In this document: positions 34,037-43,360 of the stretch, piece by piece
Layout: each line of letters begins with the position of its first letter
Numbering within the stretch: position 1 is the first letter of the stretch
Source: Bacteroides sp. 224
Lineage (GTDB): Bacteria > Bacteroidota > Bacteroidia > Bacteroidales > Bacteroidaceae
Length of the DNA: 64,000 nt
Reading direction: 5' to 3'
Assembly (NCBI RefSeq): GCF_010500995.1
Contig: NZ_QVMK01000013.1
Span: 49,493 to 113,492, forward strand
Program-made: the position numbers and the translations under genes
The notes under the pieces: generated by a model
The model's input: the letters and a program-made list of their open reading frames with translations, nothing else
Databases searched by the model: none
What the model was told of the DNA's origin: nothing

Positions 34037-35830
34037 TTATTTCTTTTGGTTGTCTAATTGCTCTTTCAAAGCAGCCAATGCATCGATATCACCTAATGTA
34101 GTAGATGCAGTTTGATTTTGAATCATTGGAGATTCTTCTTTTTTAGAAGAAGTCTTCTTAGTAGAAGTTTTCTTTTCTGCTTTTTCTTCTGCTTTAGCAA
34201 CATCTTCGAAGATACGGCTGTGAGAAAGGATGATTCTCTTAGCATCTTTGTTGAATTCGATAACTTTAAATTCAAGTTTTTCGTCCAACTGAGCTTGCGA
34301 ACCGTCTTCTTTTACCAAGTGTTTTGGAGTAGCAAAACCTTCAACACCATAAGGAAGAGCGATTACAGCACCTTTATCCAACATTTCGATGATTGTACCT
34401 TCGTGTACAGAACCTACAGTAAATACAGTTTCGAATACATCCCATGGATTTTCTTCCAACTGTTTGTGACCAAGGCTCAAACGACGGTTTTCTTTGTCGA
34501 TTTCCAATACTTGAACTTCGATTTCAGAACCAATCTGAGTAAATTCAGATGGGTGTTTTACTTTCTTAGTCCAAGAAAGGTCTGAAATGTGGATCAATCC
34601 GTCAACACCTTCTTCGATTTCTACGAATACACCGAAGTTAGTGAAGTTGCGAACTTTAGCTGTATGTTTAGAAGCAACAGGATACTTTTCTTCGATAGTT
34701 TCCCATGGATCTTGTTTCAATTGTTTGATACCCAAAGACATCTTACGTTCTTCACGGTCAAGAGTCAATACAACTGCTTCTACTTCATCACCTACTTTCA
34801 TAAAGTCTTGAGCAGAACGCAAGTGTTGCGACCATGACATTTCTGATACGTGGATCAAACCTTCAACACCCGGAGCGATTTCGATGAATGCACCGTAGTC
34901 GGCCATAACCACTACTTTACCTTTCACCTTGTCACCCACTTTCAGCTCAGCGCTAAGCGCATCCCATGGATGAGGAGTAAGTTGTTTCAATCCTAAAGCG
35001 ATACGTTTCTTTTCATCATCGAAGTCGAGGATAACCACGTTAAGTTTTTGATCCAATTCAACCACTTCTTTCGGATCGCTAACGCGTCCCCAAGAAAGGT
35101 CTGTAATGTGAATCAAACCGTCTACGCCACCAAGGTCGATGAATACACCGTAAGAGGTGATATTCTTAACAGTTCCTTCAAGAACTTGTCCTTTTTCAAG
35201 TTTACCGATAATTTCTTTCTTCTGTTGTTCAAGTTCAGCTTCAATAAGAGCTTTATGAGAAACAACCACGTTTTTGAACTCTTGATTGATTTTAACAACC
35301 TTGAATTCCATTGTTTTTCCAACAAATACATCGTAATCGCGGATTGGTTTCACGTCGATTTGTGAACCTGGTAAGAATGCTTCGATACCGAATACATCTA
35401 CGATCATACCACCCTTAGTGCGGCATTTGATGAATCCCTTGATAATTTCTTCGTTTTCCAAAGCAGCGTTTACGCGATCCCAAGAGCGAGCAGCACGTGC
35501 TTTTTTGTGCGACAATACTAATTGTCCTTTTTTGTCTTCCTGATTTTCGATGTATACTTCTACAGAATCACCTACTTTTAATTCAGGGTTGTAACGGAAT
35601 TCATTTAAAGGAATGATACCGTCTGATTTGAATCCAATGTTAACAACAACTTCACGTTTGTTCATTGAGATTACAGTTCCGTCAACTACCTCACGGTCGC
35701 TAACTTTGTTCAAAGTACCGTCATAAGCTTTTTCAAGGCTTTCACGAACGGCAGGAGCGAAAGTGTCACCTTTCTCATACGCATCCCAGTTGAAGTCTTC
35801 AACAGGAGCAATGTTTTTTAGTTCTTCCAT
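34037..35830 (-). CDS. rpsA: 30S ribosomal protein S1
   Basis: S1 helps mRNA bind the small subunit. The 597-residue protein contains six S1 RNA-binding domains; clear repeats include VLEGTVKNITSYGVFIDLGGVDGLIHITDLSW, VKGKVVVMADYGAFIEIAPGVEGLIHVSEMSW and AKVRNFTNFGVFVEIEEGVDGLIHISDLSW. A lysine-rich C-terminal tail with KKTSTKKTSSKKEES follows. Bacteroidetes ribosomes largely ignore Shine-Dalgarno pairing, so S1 is especially relevant there. Own promoter and terminator are visible. Confidence 0.97.
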   Translation of the reverse strand: MEELKNIAPVEDFNWDAYEKGDTFAPAVRESLEKAYDGTLNKVSDREVVDGTVISMNKREVVVNIGFKSDGIIPLNEFRYNPELKVGDSVEVYIENQEDKKGQLVLSHKKARAARSWDRVNAALENEEIIKGFIKCRTKGGMIVDVFGIEAFLPGSQIDVKPIRDYDVFVGKTMEFKVVKINQEFKNVVVSHKALIEAELEQQKKEIIGKLEKGQVLEGTVKNITSYGVFIDLGGVDGLIHITDLSWGRVSDPKEVVELDQKLNVVILDFDDEKKRIALGLKQLTPHPWDALSAELKVGDKVKGKVVVMADYGAFIEIAPGVEGLIHVSEMSWSQHLRSAQDFMKVGDEVEAVVLTLDREERKMSLGIKQLKQDPWETIEEKYPVASKHTAKVRNFTNFGVFVEIEEGVDGLIHISDLSWTKKVKHPSEFTQIGSEIEVQVLEIDKENRRLSLGHKQLEENPWDVFETVFTVGSVHEGTIIEMLDKGAVIALPYGVEGFATPKHLVKEDGSQAQLDEKLEFKVIEFNKDAKRIILSHSRIFEDVAKAEEKAEKKTSTKKTSSKKEESPMIQNQTASTTLGDIDALAALKEQLDNQKK

Positions 35831-35896
35831 TAATAATTTAATTGTTTAAAAATACTTTAATTAAGTAAGACATTATATTGATATATAAATCGGGCG

Positions 35897-35927
35897 CAAA
35901 GATAATGGTATTTTCCTGAAAACCAAA
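35897..35927 (-). promoter_or_regulatory. Promoter of rpsA
   Basis: On the minus strand TTTG (35924-35927) and TATCTTTG (35897-35904) are 19 bp apart, about 65 bp upstream of the rpsA start. Confidence 0.8.
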
Positions 35928-35942
35928 GCATACTAAACATAA

Positions 35943-35971
35943 AAAAGGGATGTTTTTCTATCCTTTTTCGC
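35943..35971 (-). terminator. Probable terminator of the DUF5686-type gene
   Basis: On the minus strand AAAGGATAG-AAAAA-CATCCCTTT with a bulged stem and a following T run lies about 26 bp past the stop codon at 35997. Confidence 0.55.
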
Positions 35972-35996
35972 TTATAACCACAGAGATAGCTCTCGT

Positions 35997-38207
35997 TTAT
36001 CTATTAAACAATTCAAATGTAAACTTCACTCCTACATCCGAGAATTTGCCATTGATACAGCTTGCAAATGCTCCAAAGTCGAAAACATGGGTTCCGATGC
36101 CATAACCCACCTCTATATAAGGGTTAAGGTGAGGCATAGTTAATACACCCAAATACAAACGTTCATTCAGAATATTACGTGTATATTTCCGCAAACGAGG
36201 CATAATAAGGAAAGGGGCTTCATACGTAATGTGCCCACGCATATATTTTCTGGAAGAGTTATACCAACGACGATCTAACAGTTGAAAAACTCCTCCGATT
36301 TCATCATTCCATCCTGTAGGAAGATTGTTCTTGGCAAAGTTCACAAAATCCACAAAATAGAGTTGCTCCTGATCTGTAAACGTTCCACAACCTGCACGAT
36401 AATAGAGGCTACGCATCAAGCCAAGCGGTATTTTTTGTTGCACATCAACTTCTAATCGTTCATATTTGGTAGTACTACCCATGATTCCTTTAATAGCACG
36501 CTCCCAATCGGTGGAGAATGTTGGCCATTTTGAATACAGGTTTATTTTACGTTTGCCATTCAGGTAATAATACTGGCCGGGAGTCCACGAAAGCCCAATA
36601 CGAGGCCCAATACTGGTATAATGACTCCTGATCTTTTCCAATAATTCCGGGGTTTCTTCGGCTATATCAGCAGGGGGATCATTTTTTTTCACGGCACTTC
36701 TACGATGCATGGAAAGTCCGACATTTACAGTGAAACCATTAAATACCTCTAACCGGTGAATAACTTCCGCAGACATATTTCGGAAATAATCAAGCTGCAT
36801 ATTATCAAAATTAAGAATGCTATCCGGCATTTCTTTGATATCGTCCAACACATCACTACTATAGATTCGGTTTCCATTCCCCACTCTCACATGCAATGAT
36901 GCTCTTTTAGCCGGCCAATAATCATAATCTCCATGAATACGCCAATAGAATTCTTTATGCTTAAAGTTATAACCAATTCGTGGAGCCAACTGCAAGTATT
37001 TATCACCCTTAAAAAGTCGGTTATAACGAATGTCGTATCGATAAGAGAAACCATCTTTTCCACTATAGCTCAGCAGAAAAGGATTAAGGATAGGAGAAAA
37101 TCTAACACGCTGTCCTTCCCCCAAATCGAATGTATGCCTACGAACAAGTGCCTCGCCTACATCTCCTACTTCTGCCCAAAAGAGTTGTGTAGTACTCTTT
37201 AAACGTGGCTTTGGTGTACTCGCGCTATCTCTCTCGGAAAAATAGTCATAATAAAATCTTTCTTCGGACACCGTAAGAGGTATAGGTCGTAAGGCTGAAA
37301 AAGCGGCACTATCTGTTTTTAAATAGGTAGAGGTATCGCACTGTAGTGTAAAAGACTCCGTCAGGTCATAATCTGTTTTCTTCTTTTTAACCTTAGGTTC
37401 TTTCTTTTTAAGTTTAATCGACTTGTAGTCAAAGGCTGCCATAAAATTACCATCCACTACATTTCCCAAAAGACGAAAAGTAGCATTCAAAGCATAGTGT
37501 ACGGGCAAAAATTCATCTTGCTGCCCTACCCCTCCCATTCTTATCTTATTATCGAAGTAAAGATATTCGGAACGACCACTAAATTGCATTTCGCGCACGC
37601 TCCACACCCCTTCACTAACCAACAGATGCCCTTTTACCAATTGATAACTTTTATTTTTAGGAGTAAAAGAAATCCGATAAACCAGGCTGTTATCAACATA
37701 TTCTAAAGAATCAATAGAGAAAGTATAATAATTATGTGCATTCGATGATAAAGGTGATACTAGCTTAGAGGTCAGCAGGGAGGTAGAATAAATATTCACA
37801 TGGAAGAAATCTAAAACATCAACCCCTATTCCTTCAAATTTATCGATGGTTCCATAGGTAGCCTTTAGTTTTTGGTCATAGATGTTAGGAGCTGTATAAT
37901 GTAATTCGCCATAAGATTCGGTTAAATATTCCCTCACTCCCCTCTTGGCTTTAAAAAAAGAAGGAGCAAAACGCATCAGGAAGTTTCGTTTTCGTATATA
38001 AATACGCCCCTTTAAATAAATATCGGTCCGGTATTCATCAATCAGTGTTTCATACAATGGCGCAAGTTGCATCACTTTATTCAGCACCGAATCTGCTGAC
38101 ACCGGAGGGTTACTTAAAGATGGCGGTGTGGTTTCTTCATTTCCCCAAACGGCAGTGGAAAATAAAAAAACAAGAAGAAACCATACATATATTAGTCGTT
38201 GTTTCAA
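35997..38207 (-). CDS. Outer-membrane beta-barrel protein, DUF5686-like
   Basis: This 736-residue exported protein has signal peptide MKQRLIYVWFLLVFLFSTAVWG. Residues ~40-270 form a soluble domain (YRTDIYLKGRIYIRKRNFLMRFAPSFF, then VYRISFTPKNKSYQLVKGHLLVSE) like that of DUF5686/carboxypeptidase-regulatory-associated proteins. Residues ~350-736 alternate polar and aromatic residues in barrel strands (YRYDIRYNRLFKGDKYLQLAPRIGYNFKHKEFYWRIHGDYDYWP) and end in FTFELFNR with a terminal aromatic zone, as in outer-membrane barrels. I assign DUF5686 by recognition; no function is established. Confidence 0.75.
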   Translation of the reverse strand: MKQRLIYVWFLLVFLFSTAVWGNEETTPPSLSNPPVSADSVLNKVMQLAPLYETLIDEYRTDIYLKGRIYIRKRNFLMRFAPSFFKAKRGVREYLTESYGELHYTAPNIYDQKLKATYGTIDKFEGIGVDVLDFFHVNIYSTSLLTSKLVSPLSSNAHNYYTFSIDSLEYVDNSLVYRISFTPKNKSYQLVKGHLLVSEGVWSVREMQFSGRSEYLYFDNKIRMGGVGQQDEFLPVHYALNATFRLLGNVVDGNFMAAFDYKSIKLKKKEPKVKKKKTDYDLTESFTLQCDTSTYLKTDSAAFSALRPIPLTVSEERFYYDYFSERDSASTPKPRLKSTTQLFWAEVGDVGEALVRRHTFDLGEGQRVRFSPILNPFLLSYSGKDGFSYRYDIRYNRLFKGDKYLQLAPRIGYNFKHKEFYWRIHGDYDYWPAKRASLHVRVGNGNRIYSSDVLDDIKEMPDSILNFDNMQLDYFRNMSAEVIHRLEVFNGFTVNVGLSMHRRSAVKKNDPPADIAEETPELLEKIRSHYTSIGPRIGLSWTPGQYYYLNGKRKINLYSKWPTFSTDWERAIKGIMGSTTKYERLEVDVQQKIPLGLMRSLYYRAGCGTFTDQEQLYFVDFVNFAKNNLPTGWNDEIGGVFQLLDRRWYNSSRKYMRGHITYEAPFLIMPRLRKYTRNILNERLYLGVLTMPHLNPYIEVGYGIGTHVFDFGAFASCINGKFSDVGVKFTFELFNR

Positions 38208-38551
38208 TTAGCCTCCTGTTTCGAATAAACAAACTTAAAAAAAATATCATATAAAAACAAGATTAAGATAGCCAAGAAAGAGAAAGTCATGAAGAATGAA
38301 TATTAAAAAAGATGAAAAGCATTCTCTCTAAGAGAAGAAAAGAGTACCTCATTCAAACCAAAAGAAGGGTTCCATTTATAGCATTACGAACACCCATTTC
38401 TAAAAGCAACAAAGCGGCACACCCCTATATTTTAGGGGTTCAAATGAAAAATAACATATAAAACTCCAAAAAGACCCCTATTTTTTAGGGGGTGTATTTG
38501 AAATTTTATATAGTTTTGCATCATAAACAACCCATAAATTCAAAACTCATT
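38208..38551. other. Regulatory region upstream of glnN
   Basis: This 344-bp region between the divergent DUF5686 and glnN genes contains no gene. The notable content is the pair of CCCCTA-N5-TAGGGG palindromes and a -7-like box TAGTTTTG at 38511-38518, about 34 bp before the glnN start. Confidence 0.65.
38421..38491 (+). promoter_or_regulatory. Two CCCCTA-N5-TAGGGG operators upstream of glnN
   Basis: ACCCCTA-TATTT-TAGGGGT (38421-38439) and CCCCTA-TTTTT-TAGGGG (38475-38491) are near-identical palindromes. Their centres are 53 bp apart, about five DNA turns. The second lies directly upstream of the -7-like box at 38511-38518. They look like dimer-binding sites for a regulator of nitrogen assimilation; the regulator is not identified. 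Confidence 0.65.
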
Positions 38552-40741
38552 ATGTCTAAATTGAGATTTTACGCTTTGCAAGAGCTTACTCATCGGCAAG
38601 CTTTAGAGGTAACTCCTCCTTCCAACAAACTTTCGGATTACTACGCCAGCCATGTATTCGACCAAAAAAAAATGCAGGAATACTTACCAAAGGAAGCCTA
38701 CAGGGCTGTAACAGATGCCATTGACAAAGGAGCCCCAATTAGTCGCGAAATGGCCGACCTGATCGCTAACGGAATGAAAAGTTGGGCTAAATCGCTCAAT
38801 GTAACTCACTATACTCACTGGTTTCAACCACTAACCGATGGCACAGCCGAGAAACATGATGGCTTTATCGAATTCTCGGATGATGGAGATGTTATCGAAA
38901 GATTTTCCGGCAAATTACTAATTCAACAGGAACCGGATGCTTCTTCATTCCCCAATGGAGGAATCAGAAACACATTCGAAGCACGCGGATATACAGCGTG
39001 GGATGTTTCGTCTCCTGCGTTCGTAGTAGATACAACTTTATGTATTCCTACCATATTTATATCTTATACAGGAGAAGCATTAGATTATAAAACGCCATTA
39101 CTCAAAGCATTGGCGGCTGTAGATAAAGCAGCAACCGAAGTCTGCCAATTGTTTGATAAGAATATAACGAAGGTTTTCGCTAATTTAGGATGGGAGCAGG
39201 AGTACTTTTTGGTAGATCTCGCGCTTTACAGTGCTCGCCCGGACCTTTGCCTTACAGGACGCACTTTGATGGGTCACTCTTCTGCCAAAGATCAACAGTT
39301 AGAGGATCATTATTTTGGTTCGATTCCTCCGCGTGTTACTGCTTTCATGAAAGAGCTGGAAATTGAATGTCACAAATTAGGCATACCGGTGAAAACCCGT
39401 CATAACGAGGTAGCGCCCAATCAGTTTGAGCTGGCACCTATATACGAGAATGCCAATTTGGCCAATGACCACAACCAGCTTGTAATGGACTTAATGAAGC
39501 GAATCGCACGCAAACATCAATTTGCCGTATTACTTCACGAAAAGCCTTTCAGTGGTGTTAACGGATCGGGCAAACACAACAACTGGTCGCTTTGCACAGA
39601 TACAGGAGTAAACCTGTTTGCTCCGGGAAGAAATCCGAAGGGAAACATGCTATTCCTTACCTTCCTTGTGAATGTGCTTATGATGGTTTATAAAAATCAG
39701 AATTTATTGCGCGCTTCCATTGCCAGCGCCGGAAACTGTTATCGTTTAGGAGCCAACGAAGCACCTCCATCCATTCTTTCCATCTTCTTAGGTTCACAGC
39801 TATCATACATGCTGGACGAAATTGCCAAGCAAGTAACTGATTCTAAAATGACACCGGAAGAAAAAACAACGCTGAAACTGGGTATCGGACGTATTCCTGA
39901 AATTCTTCTGGATAACACCGACCGCAATCGTACATCCCCTTTCGCCTTCACCGGAAATCGTTTCGAGTTCCGTGCCGCCGGTTCTTCATCCAACTGTGCA
40001 GCTTCGATGATTGTCATTAATGCAGCCATGGCGAATCAGCTCAACGAATTCAAAGCATCTGTAGATAAACTGATGGAAGAAGGAGTAGGGAAAGATGAAG
40101 CCATCTTCCGTATTCTAAAGGAAATGATCATTACTTCGGAACCTATTCGTTTTGAAGGAGATGGATATTCCGACGAATGGAAAGAAGAAGCTGCTCGCAG
40201 AGGATTAAGCAACATAGCTTGTGTGCCCGAAGCATTACTACATTACACCGATGCACAATCTCGCTCTGTATTATTAGGCGAAAAAGTATTTAATGAAAGT
40301 GAACTAAATAGTCGTCTGGAAGTTGAATTTGAGAAGTTTACCAAGAAAGTTCAGATTGAAAGTCGCGTTTTGGGCGATTTGGCAATCAATCACATTGTGC
40401 CCATTGCTGTGATTTATCAAAACAGACTGTTGGACAATTTAAGAGGTCTTAAAGAAGTTTTCTCGCCGGAAGAGTACGAAACATTAAGCCTGGATCGCAG
40501 AGAACTGGTCAGAGAAATTTCTCACCGGGTAACAGCCATCAAAACATTAGTAAGAGATATGACGGAAGCCCGAAAAGCAGCTAATCACAAAACCTGCCAC
40601 GAAGAAAAGGCTTTTGCTTACGAAAAAACGGTTCGCCCTTATCTGGAGCAAATCCGCGATCATATAGATAGCCTCGAAATGGAGGTAGACGACGAAATAT
40701 GGCCACTGCCTAAATATAGAGAATTGCTTTTTAATAAGTAA
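38552..40741 (+). CDS. glnN: Glutamine synthetase type III
   Basis: Start chosen at the ATG at 38552 (MSKLRFYALQELTHRQ), the conserved N-terminus of Bacteroides GSIII; an upstream in-frame start would lie in the promoter region. The 729-residue dodecameric enzyme makes glutamine from glutamate, ammonia and ATP and is the main ammonia-assimilation enzyme here. Type III features: NVTHYTHWFQPLTDGTAEKHD, EQEYFLVD, KTRHNEVAPNQFELAP (~290), NGSGKHNNWSL (~350), NRTSPFAFTGNRFEFR (~465-480). It is controlled by the palindrome pair upstream, in my reading. Confidence 0.97.
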   Translation: MSKLRFYALQELTHRQALEVTPPSNKLSDYYASHVFDQKKMQEYLPKEAYRAVTDAIDKGAPISREMADLIANGMKSWAKSLNVTHYTHWFQPLTDGTAEKHDGFIEFSDDGDVIERFSGKLLIQQEPDASSFPNGGIRNTFEARGYTAWDVSSPAFVVDTTLCIPTIFISYTGEALDYKTPLLKALAAVDKAATEVCQLFDKNITKVFANLGWEQEYFLVDLALYSARPDLCLTGRTLMGHSSAKDQQLEDHYFGSIPPRVTAFMKELEIECHKLGIPVKTRHNEVAPNQFELAPIYENANLANDHNQLVMDLMKRIARKHQFAVLLHEKPFSGVNGSGKHNNWSLCTDTGVNLFAPGRNPKGNMLFLTFLVNVLMMVYKNQNLLRASIASAGNCYRLGANEAPPSILSIFLGSQLSYMLDEIAKQVTDSKMTPEEKTTLKLGIGRIPEILLDNTDRNRTSPFAFTGNRFEFRAAGSSSNCAASMIVINAAMANQLNEFKASVDKLMEEGVGKDEAIFRILKEMIITSEPIRFEGDGYSDEWKEEAARRGLSNIACVPEALLHYTDAQSRSVLLGEKVFNESELNSRLEVEFEKFTKKVQIESRVLGDLAINHIVPIAVIYQNRLLDNLRGLKEVFSPEEYETLSLDRRELVREISHRVTAIKTLVRDMTEARKAANHKTCHEEKAFAYEKTVRPYLEQIRDHIDSLEMEVDDEIWPLPKYRELLFNK

Positions 40742-40749
40742 ACTTAGTT

Positions 40750-40824
40750 AAGTGGAGAGTGGAGAATTGAGAGTTACGATGCCGCATGGTAACTCTCAAC
40801 TCCCCACTCTCAACTCTCCACAGA
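40750..40824. repeat. Imperfect inverted repeat after glnN
   Basis: GTGGAGAGTGGAGAATTGAGAGTTAC and a matching downstream arm ending ACTCTCCAC form a long, imperfect hairpin with loop GATGCCGCATG. Lack of a following T run makes it a doubtful terminator; similar GTGGAGAGT repeats occur as dispersed noncoding repeats in Bacteroides. Confidence 0.55.
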
Positions 40825-40905
40825 TGAAGCTTTTCCCCCTTTTTTATATCTATTTCAGATTTTCTTGTTACATTTGTGCTGTATAACACGGTTTTGCAGC
40901 ATCTT

Positions 40906-41607
40906 ATGGTTAAATCTAACTTTTCGGACATCACTGTTCCGGATTATATTCTTGATATTTGGACCCCTCTGACACCCGAGCAGAGAGAACTGTTATCGAG
41001 TAATTTCACCTTGCAGAATTACAAAAAGAATGAATTAATTTACTGCGAAGGTGAAATGCCCGCTCATTTAATGTGCCTCCTTAGTGGAAAAGTTAAAGTT
41101 TTCAAGGATGGTGTTGGTGGGCGAAGTCAGATTATTCGAATGATTAAATCCGTTGAATATTTTGGCTACCGTGCTTACTTTGCCAAAGAAGAATACTTAA
41201 CTGCCGCTGCTGCCGTAGAGCCCTCACTTATCTGCCTGATTCCAATGAGTATCATTACAACATTAATTACCCAAAACAGTGGATTAGCGATGTTTTTCAT
41301 CAAACAGCTCTCCATTGACTTAGGTATTTCAGATGAACGCACGGTCAGCCTTACACAAAAACATATTCGCGGAAGATTGGCCGAATCGCTTCTTTTCCTG
41401 AAAGAAAGTTATGGTTTGGAAGGAGATGGCTCAACCCTTAGTATTTACCTTTCAAGAGAAGACCTTGCAAATCTTTCTAACATGACTACTTCCAATGCCA
41501 TTCGCACTCTCTCTAATTTTGCAAATGAGCGCTTAATCACCATAGACGGAAGAAAAATCAAGATTATAGACGAAGAAAAACTGAAGAAAATCAGTAAGAT
41601 AGGATAG
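40906..41607 (+). CDS. Crp/Fnr family transcriptional regulator
   Basis: Start chosen at ATG 40906 (MVKSNFSDITVPDYILDIW), downstream of a candidate -7 box TACATTTG (40868-40875). The 233-residue protein has a cyclic-nucleotide-binding-like beta-roll (~15-130: NELIYCEGEMPAHLMCLLSGKVKVFKDG) and a C-terminal HTH (YLSREDLANLSNMTTSNAIRTLSNFANERLI). There is no N-terminal Cys cluster for an Fe-S centre, so it is not a classical FNR. It follows glnN, but with its own promoter, and a link to nitrogen is only positional. Confidence 0.85.
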   Translation: MVKSNFSDITVPDYILDIWTPLTPEQRELLSSNFTLQNYKKNELIYCEGEMPAHLMCLLSGKVKVFKDGVGGRSQIIRMIKSVEYFGYRAYFAKEEYLTAAAAVEPSLICLIPMSIITTLITQNSGLAMFFIKQLSIDLGISDERTVSLTQKHIRGRLAESLLFLKESYGLEGDGSTLSIYLSREDLANLSNMTTSNAIRTLSNFANERLITIDGRKIKIIDEEKLKKISKIG

Positions 41608-41634
41608 AGAAGATAAAAGATAAGAGTTAAAAGC

Positions 41635-41691
41635 AAAGAGGGGAAGAGAATAGATATTTGATTTAGTATTATCTATTAACTTCCCCTCTTT
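41635..41691. terminator. Bidirectional terminator between the Crp/Fnr gene and trxB
   Basis: AAAGAGGGGAAG (41635-41646) and CTTCCCCTCTTT (41680-41691) form a perfect 12-bp stem between convergent genes. T-rich sequence on the plus strand and A-rich sequence before the stem let it serve both strands. Confidence 0.75.
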
Positions 41692-41710
41692 TACTTTTAT
41701 CTTTTAACTC

Positions 41711-42670
41711 TTAACCTATACTTTCCTGATAGGCGCGTTCTGCCAAATAACGTTCAGCCTCAATAGCTGCTTTACAACCACTTGCAGCTGCCGTAATTGC
41801 TTGTCGATAATTAGGATCGCCTACATCGCCGGCAACATAAACACCGGGAACGCGGGTAACAGGAGTACCATCAATGGTTTTGAGGTATCCTACTTCGTCT
41901 GTTTCCAGATATTTGGCAAAGATATCGGAGTTTGGTTTATGCCCAATAGCCAGGAAGAAACCGTCGATAGCTACCTCATAGTGCTCTTCGTCAGATTCGC
42001 CTAAGCGTTTTACGAGTTTAACTCCTTCCACACCGTTTTCGCCGAATAGTCCTTCTGCATTGTGCTCGTACAACACTTCTATATTTTCATGATGATGTAC
42101 TCTCTCCTGCATAATTTTAGAAGCACGCAAATAAGGCTTACGTACAATTAAATATACTTTAGAGGCCAATCCGGCTAAATAAATAGCTTCTTCGCAGGCA
42201 GTATCACCACCACCCACTACGGCAACTACTTTCTTACGATAGAAGAAACCATCACAAGTAGCACAGGCACTTACTCCCATACCGGCATATTTTTCTTCAT
42301 CGGGTAATCCTAAATATTTAGCAGTAGCACCTGTCGCGATAATCAACGACTCGGTTTCTATCTCTTTCTCGCCATCAATGGTAATTTTGTAAGGAGATTG
42401 ACTTAAATCCGAAGCGGTAGCAATTCCATAACGAATATCTGTACCAAATCTCAACGCTTGCTGACGGAAGTCTTCCATCATCTGTGTACCGGATATACCA
42501 CTTGGATATCCCGGAAAGTTCTCTACATCGGTAGTAGTAGTCAATTGTCCCCCAGGTTGTATTCCTTCATAGAGTACGGGAGAAAGGTTAGCACGTCCGG
42601 CATAAATCGCTGCCGTATAACCGGCAGGTCCCGAACCAATAATCAAACATTTTACTTGTTCTCTTTCCAT
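41711..42670 (-). CDS. trxB: Thioredoxin-disulfide reductase
   Basis: TrxB transfers electrons from NADPH via FAD to thioredoxin. The 319-residue flavoenzyme has FAD motif IGSGPAGYTAAIYAGRA (11-27), redox-active C136-A-T-C139 (ACATCDGFF), NADPH motif VVGGGDTACEEA, and closing GVYVAGDV. It is 23 bp downstream of the LolA-like gene on the same strand. Confidence 0.96.
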   Translation of the reverse strand: MEREQVKCLIIGSGPAGYTAAIYAGRANLSPVLYEGIQPGGQLTTTTDVENFPGYPSGISGTQMMEDFRQQALRFGTDIRYGIATASDLSQSPYKITIDGEKEIETESLIIATGATAKYLGLPDEEKYAGMGVSACATCDGFFYRKKVVAVVGGGDTACEEAIYLAGLASKVYLIVRKPYLRASKIMQERVHHHENIEVLYEHNAEGLFGENGVEGVKLVKRLGESDEEHYEVAIDGFFLAIGHKPNSDIFAKYLETDEVGYLKTIDGTPVTRVPGVYVAGDVGDPNYRQAITAAASGCKAAIEAERYLAERAYQESIG

Positions 42671-42693
42671 AATATTATAAAATAATCATAGTG

Positions 42694-43329
42694 TTACCGC
42701 AAATCTATTATTTCTGCGGTTGGGTATTGTTTTTTATCAAATTTAAATATCGAATCAGCAAAAACCTTGCCAGTTTGATAATTTGAGATCACGATTTTCT
42801 GTAAATTGCCATTATATTCGGCTTCGATGTACCAAAGTTGATATGTTCCTTTAGTAATATACACCCTAACACGAGGCAACTCCGGATCACTAATACTTGT
42901 TAGAATTACCTCTATAACGGGCTTCCCCTTAAAAGTGCGGGTAGTGCCCAACTTGTAGTTATAGCCATTTTTGTACATAGAAAAGAAGCTATAAGGGCTT
43001 ATTCCTTTTAAGTCATCTTCTGTGGGAGTATTAATGTTTACCTCATCGTTGTTCTTTAAATAAGTCCATTGGGTAGTACCATCAAACCAGGTAACTCCTT
43101 GGTCGGTAGACATTTTAAATTTATCTCCATTGAGTTGAATTTCACCTTTCACATGATGTCCTGACGTCTTTCCTTTTTCCAAGAATTCAAAGTCAAAGTT
43201 GGCTTCTACGCCACCTGCTTTTTCAAAAGCAGCCGAGGTTTTATCCAACACATTTTTTGCTTCCTGCTGTTGGGCCAAAGCCGAAATGGTAAGGAAACAC
43301 ATACATAGTATAATCAAATATTTACCCAT
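42694..43329 (-). CDS. LolA-like periplasmic lipoprotein carrier
   Basis: Start at ATG 43329 (MGKYLIILCMCFLTISALAQ) gives the better signal peptide; an ATG two codons upstream is also possible. The ~211-residue protein has the LolA pattern of an open beta-barrel: NVLDKTSAAFEKAGGVEANFDFEFLEKGKTSGHHVKGEIQLNGDKFKMSTDQGVTWFDGTTQWTYLKNNDEVNINTP. LolA carries lipoproteins from the inner membrane to the outer membrane. It follows ftsK by 31 bp, the usual ftsK-lolA order in Bacteroidetes. Confidence 0.85.
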   Translation of the reverse strand: MGKYLIILCMCFLTISALAQQQEAKNVLDKTSAAFEKAGGVEANFDFEFLEKGKTSGHHVKGEIQLNGDKFKMSTDQGVTWFDGTTQWTYLKNNDEVNINTPTEDDLKGISPYSFFSMYKNGYNYKLGTTRTFKGKPVIEVILTSISDPELPRVRVYITKGTYQLWYIEAEYNGNLQKIVISNYQTGKVFADSIFKFDKKQYPTAEIIDLR

Positions 43330-43360
43330 AATCAATATTGTAGTAGTTAGTACATAGTAG

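Noticed and set aside
40876..41607. Longer Crp/Fnr protein starting with GTG at 40876
   Set aside because: That GTG directly follows the candidate -7 box TACATTTG, so it would lie at or before the transcription start; ATG 40906 is preferred.
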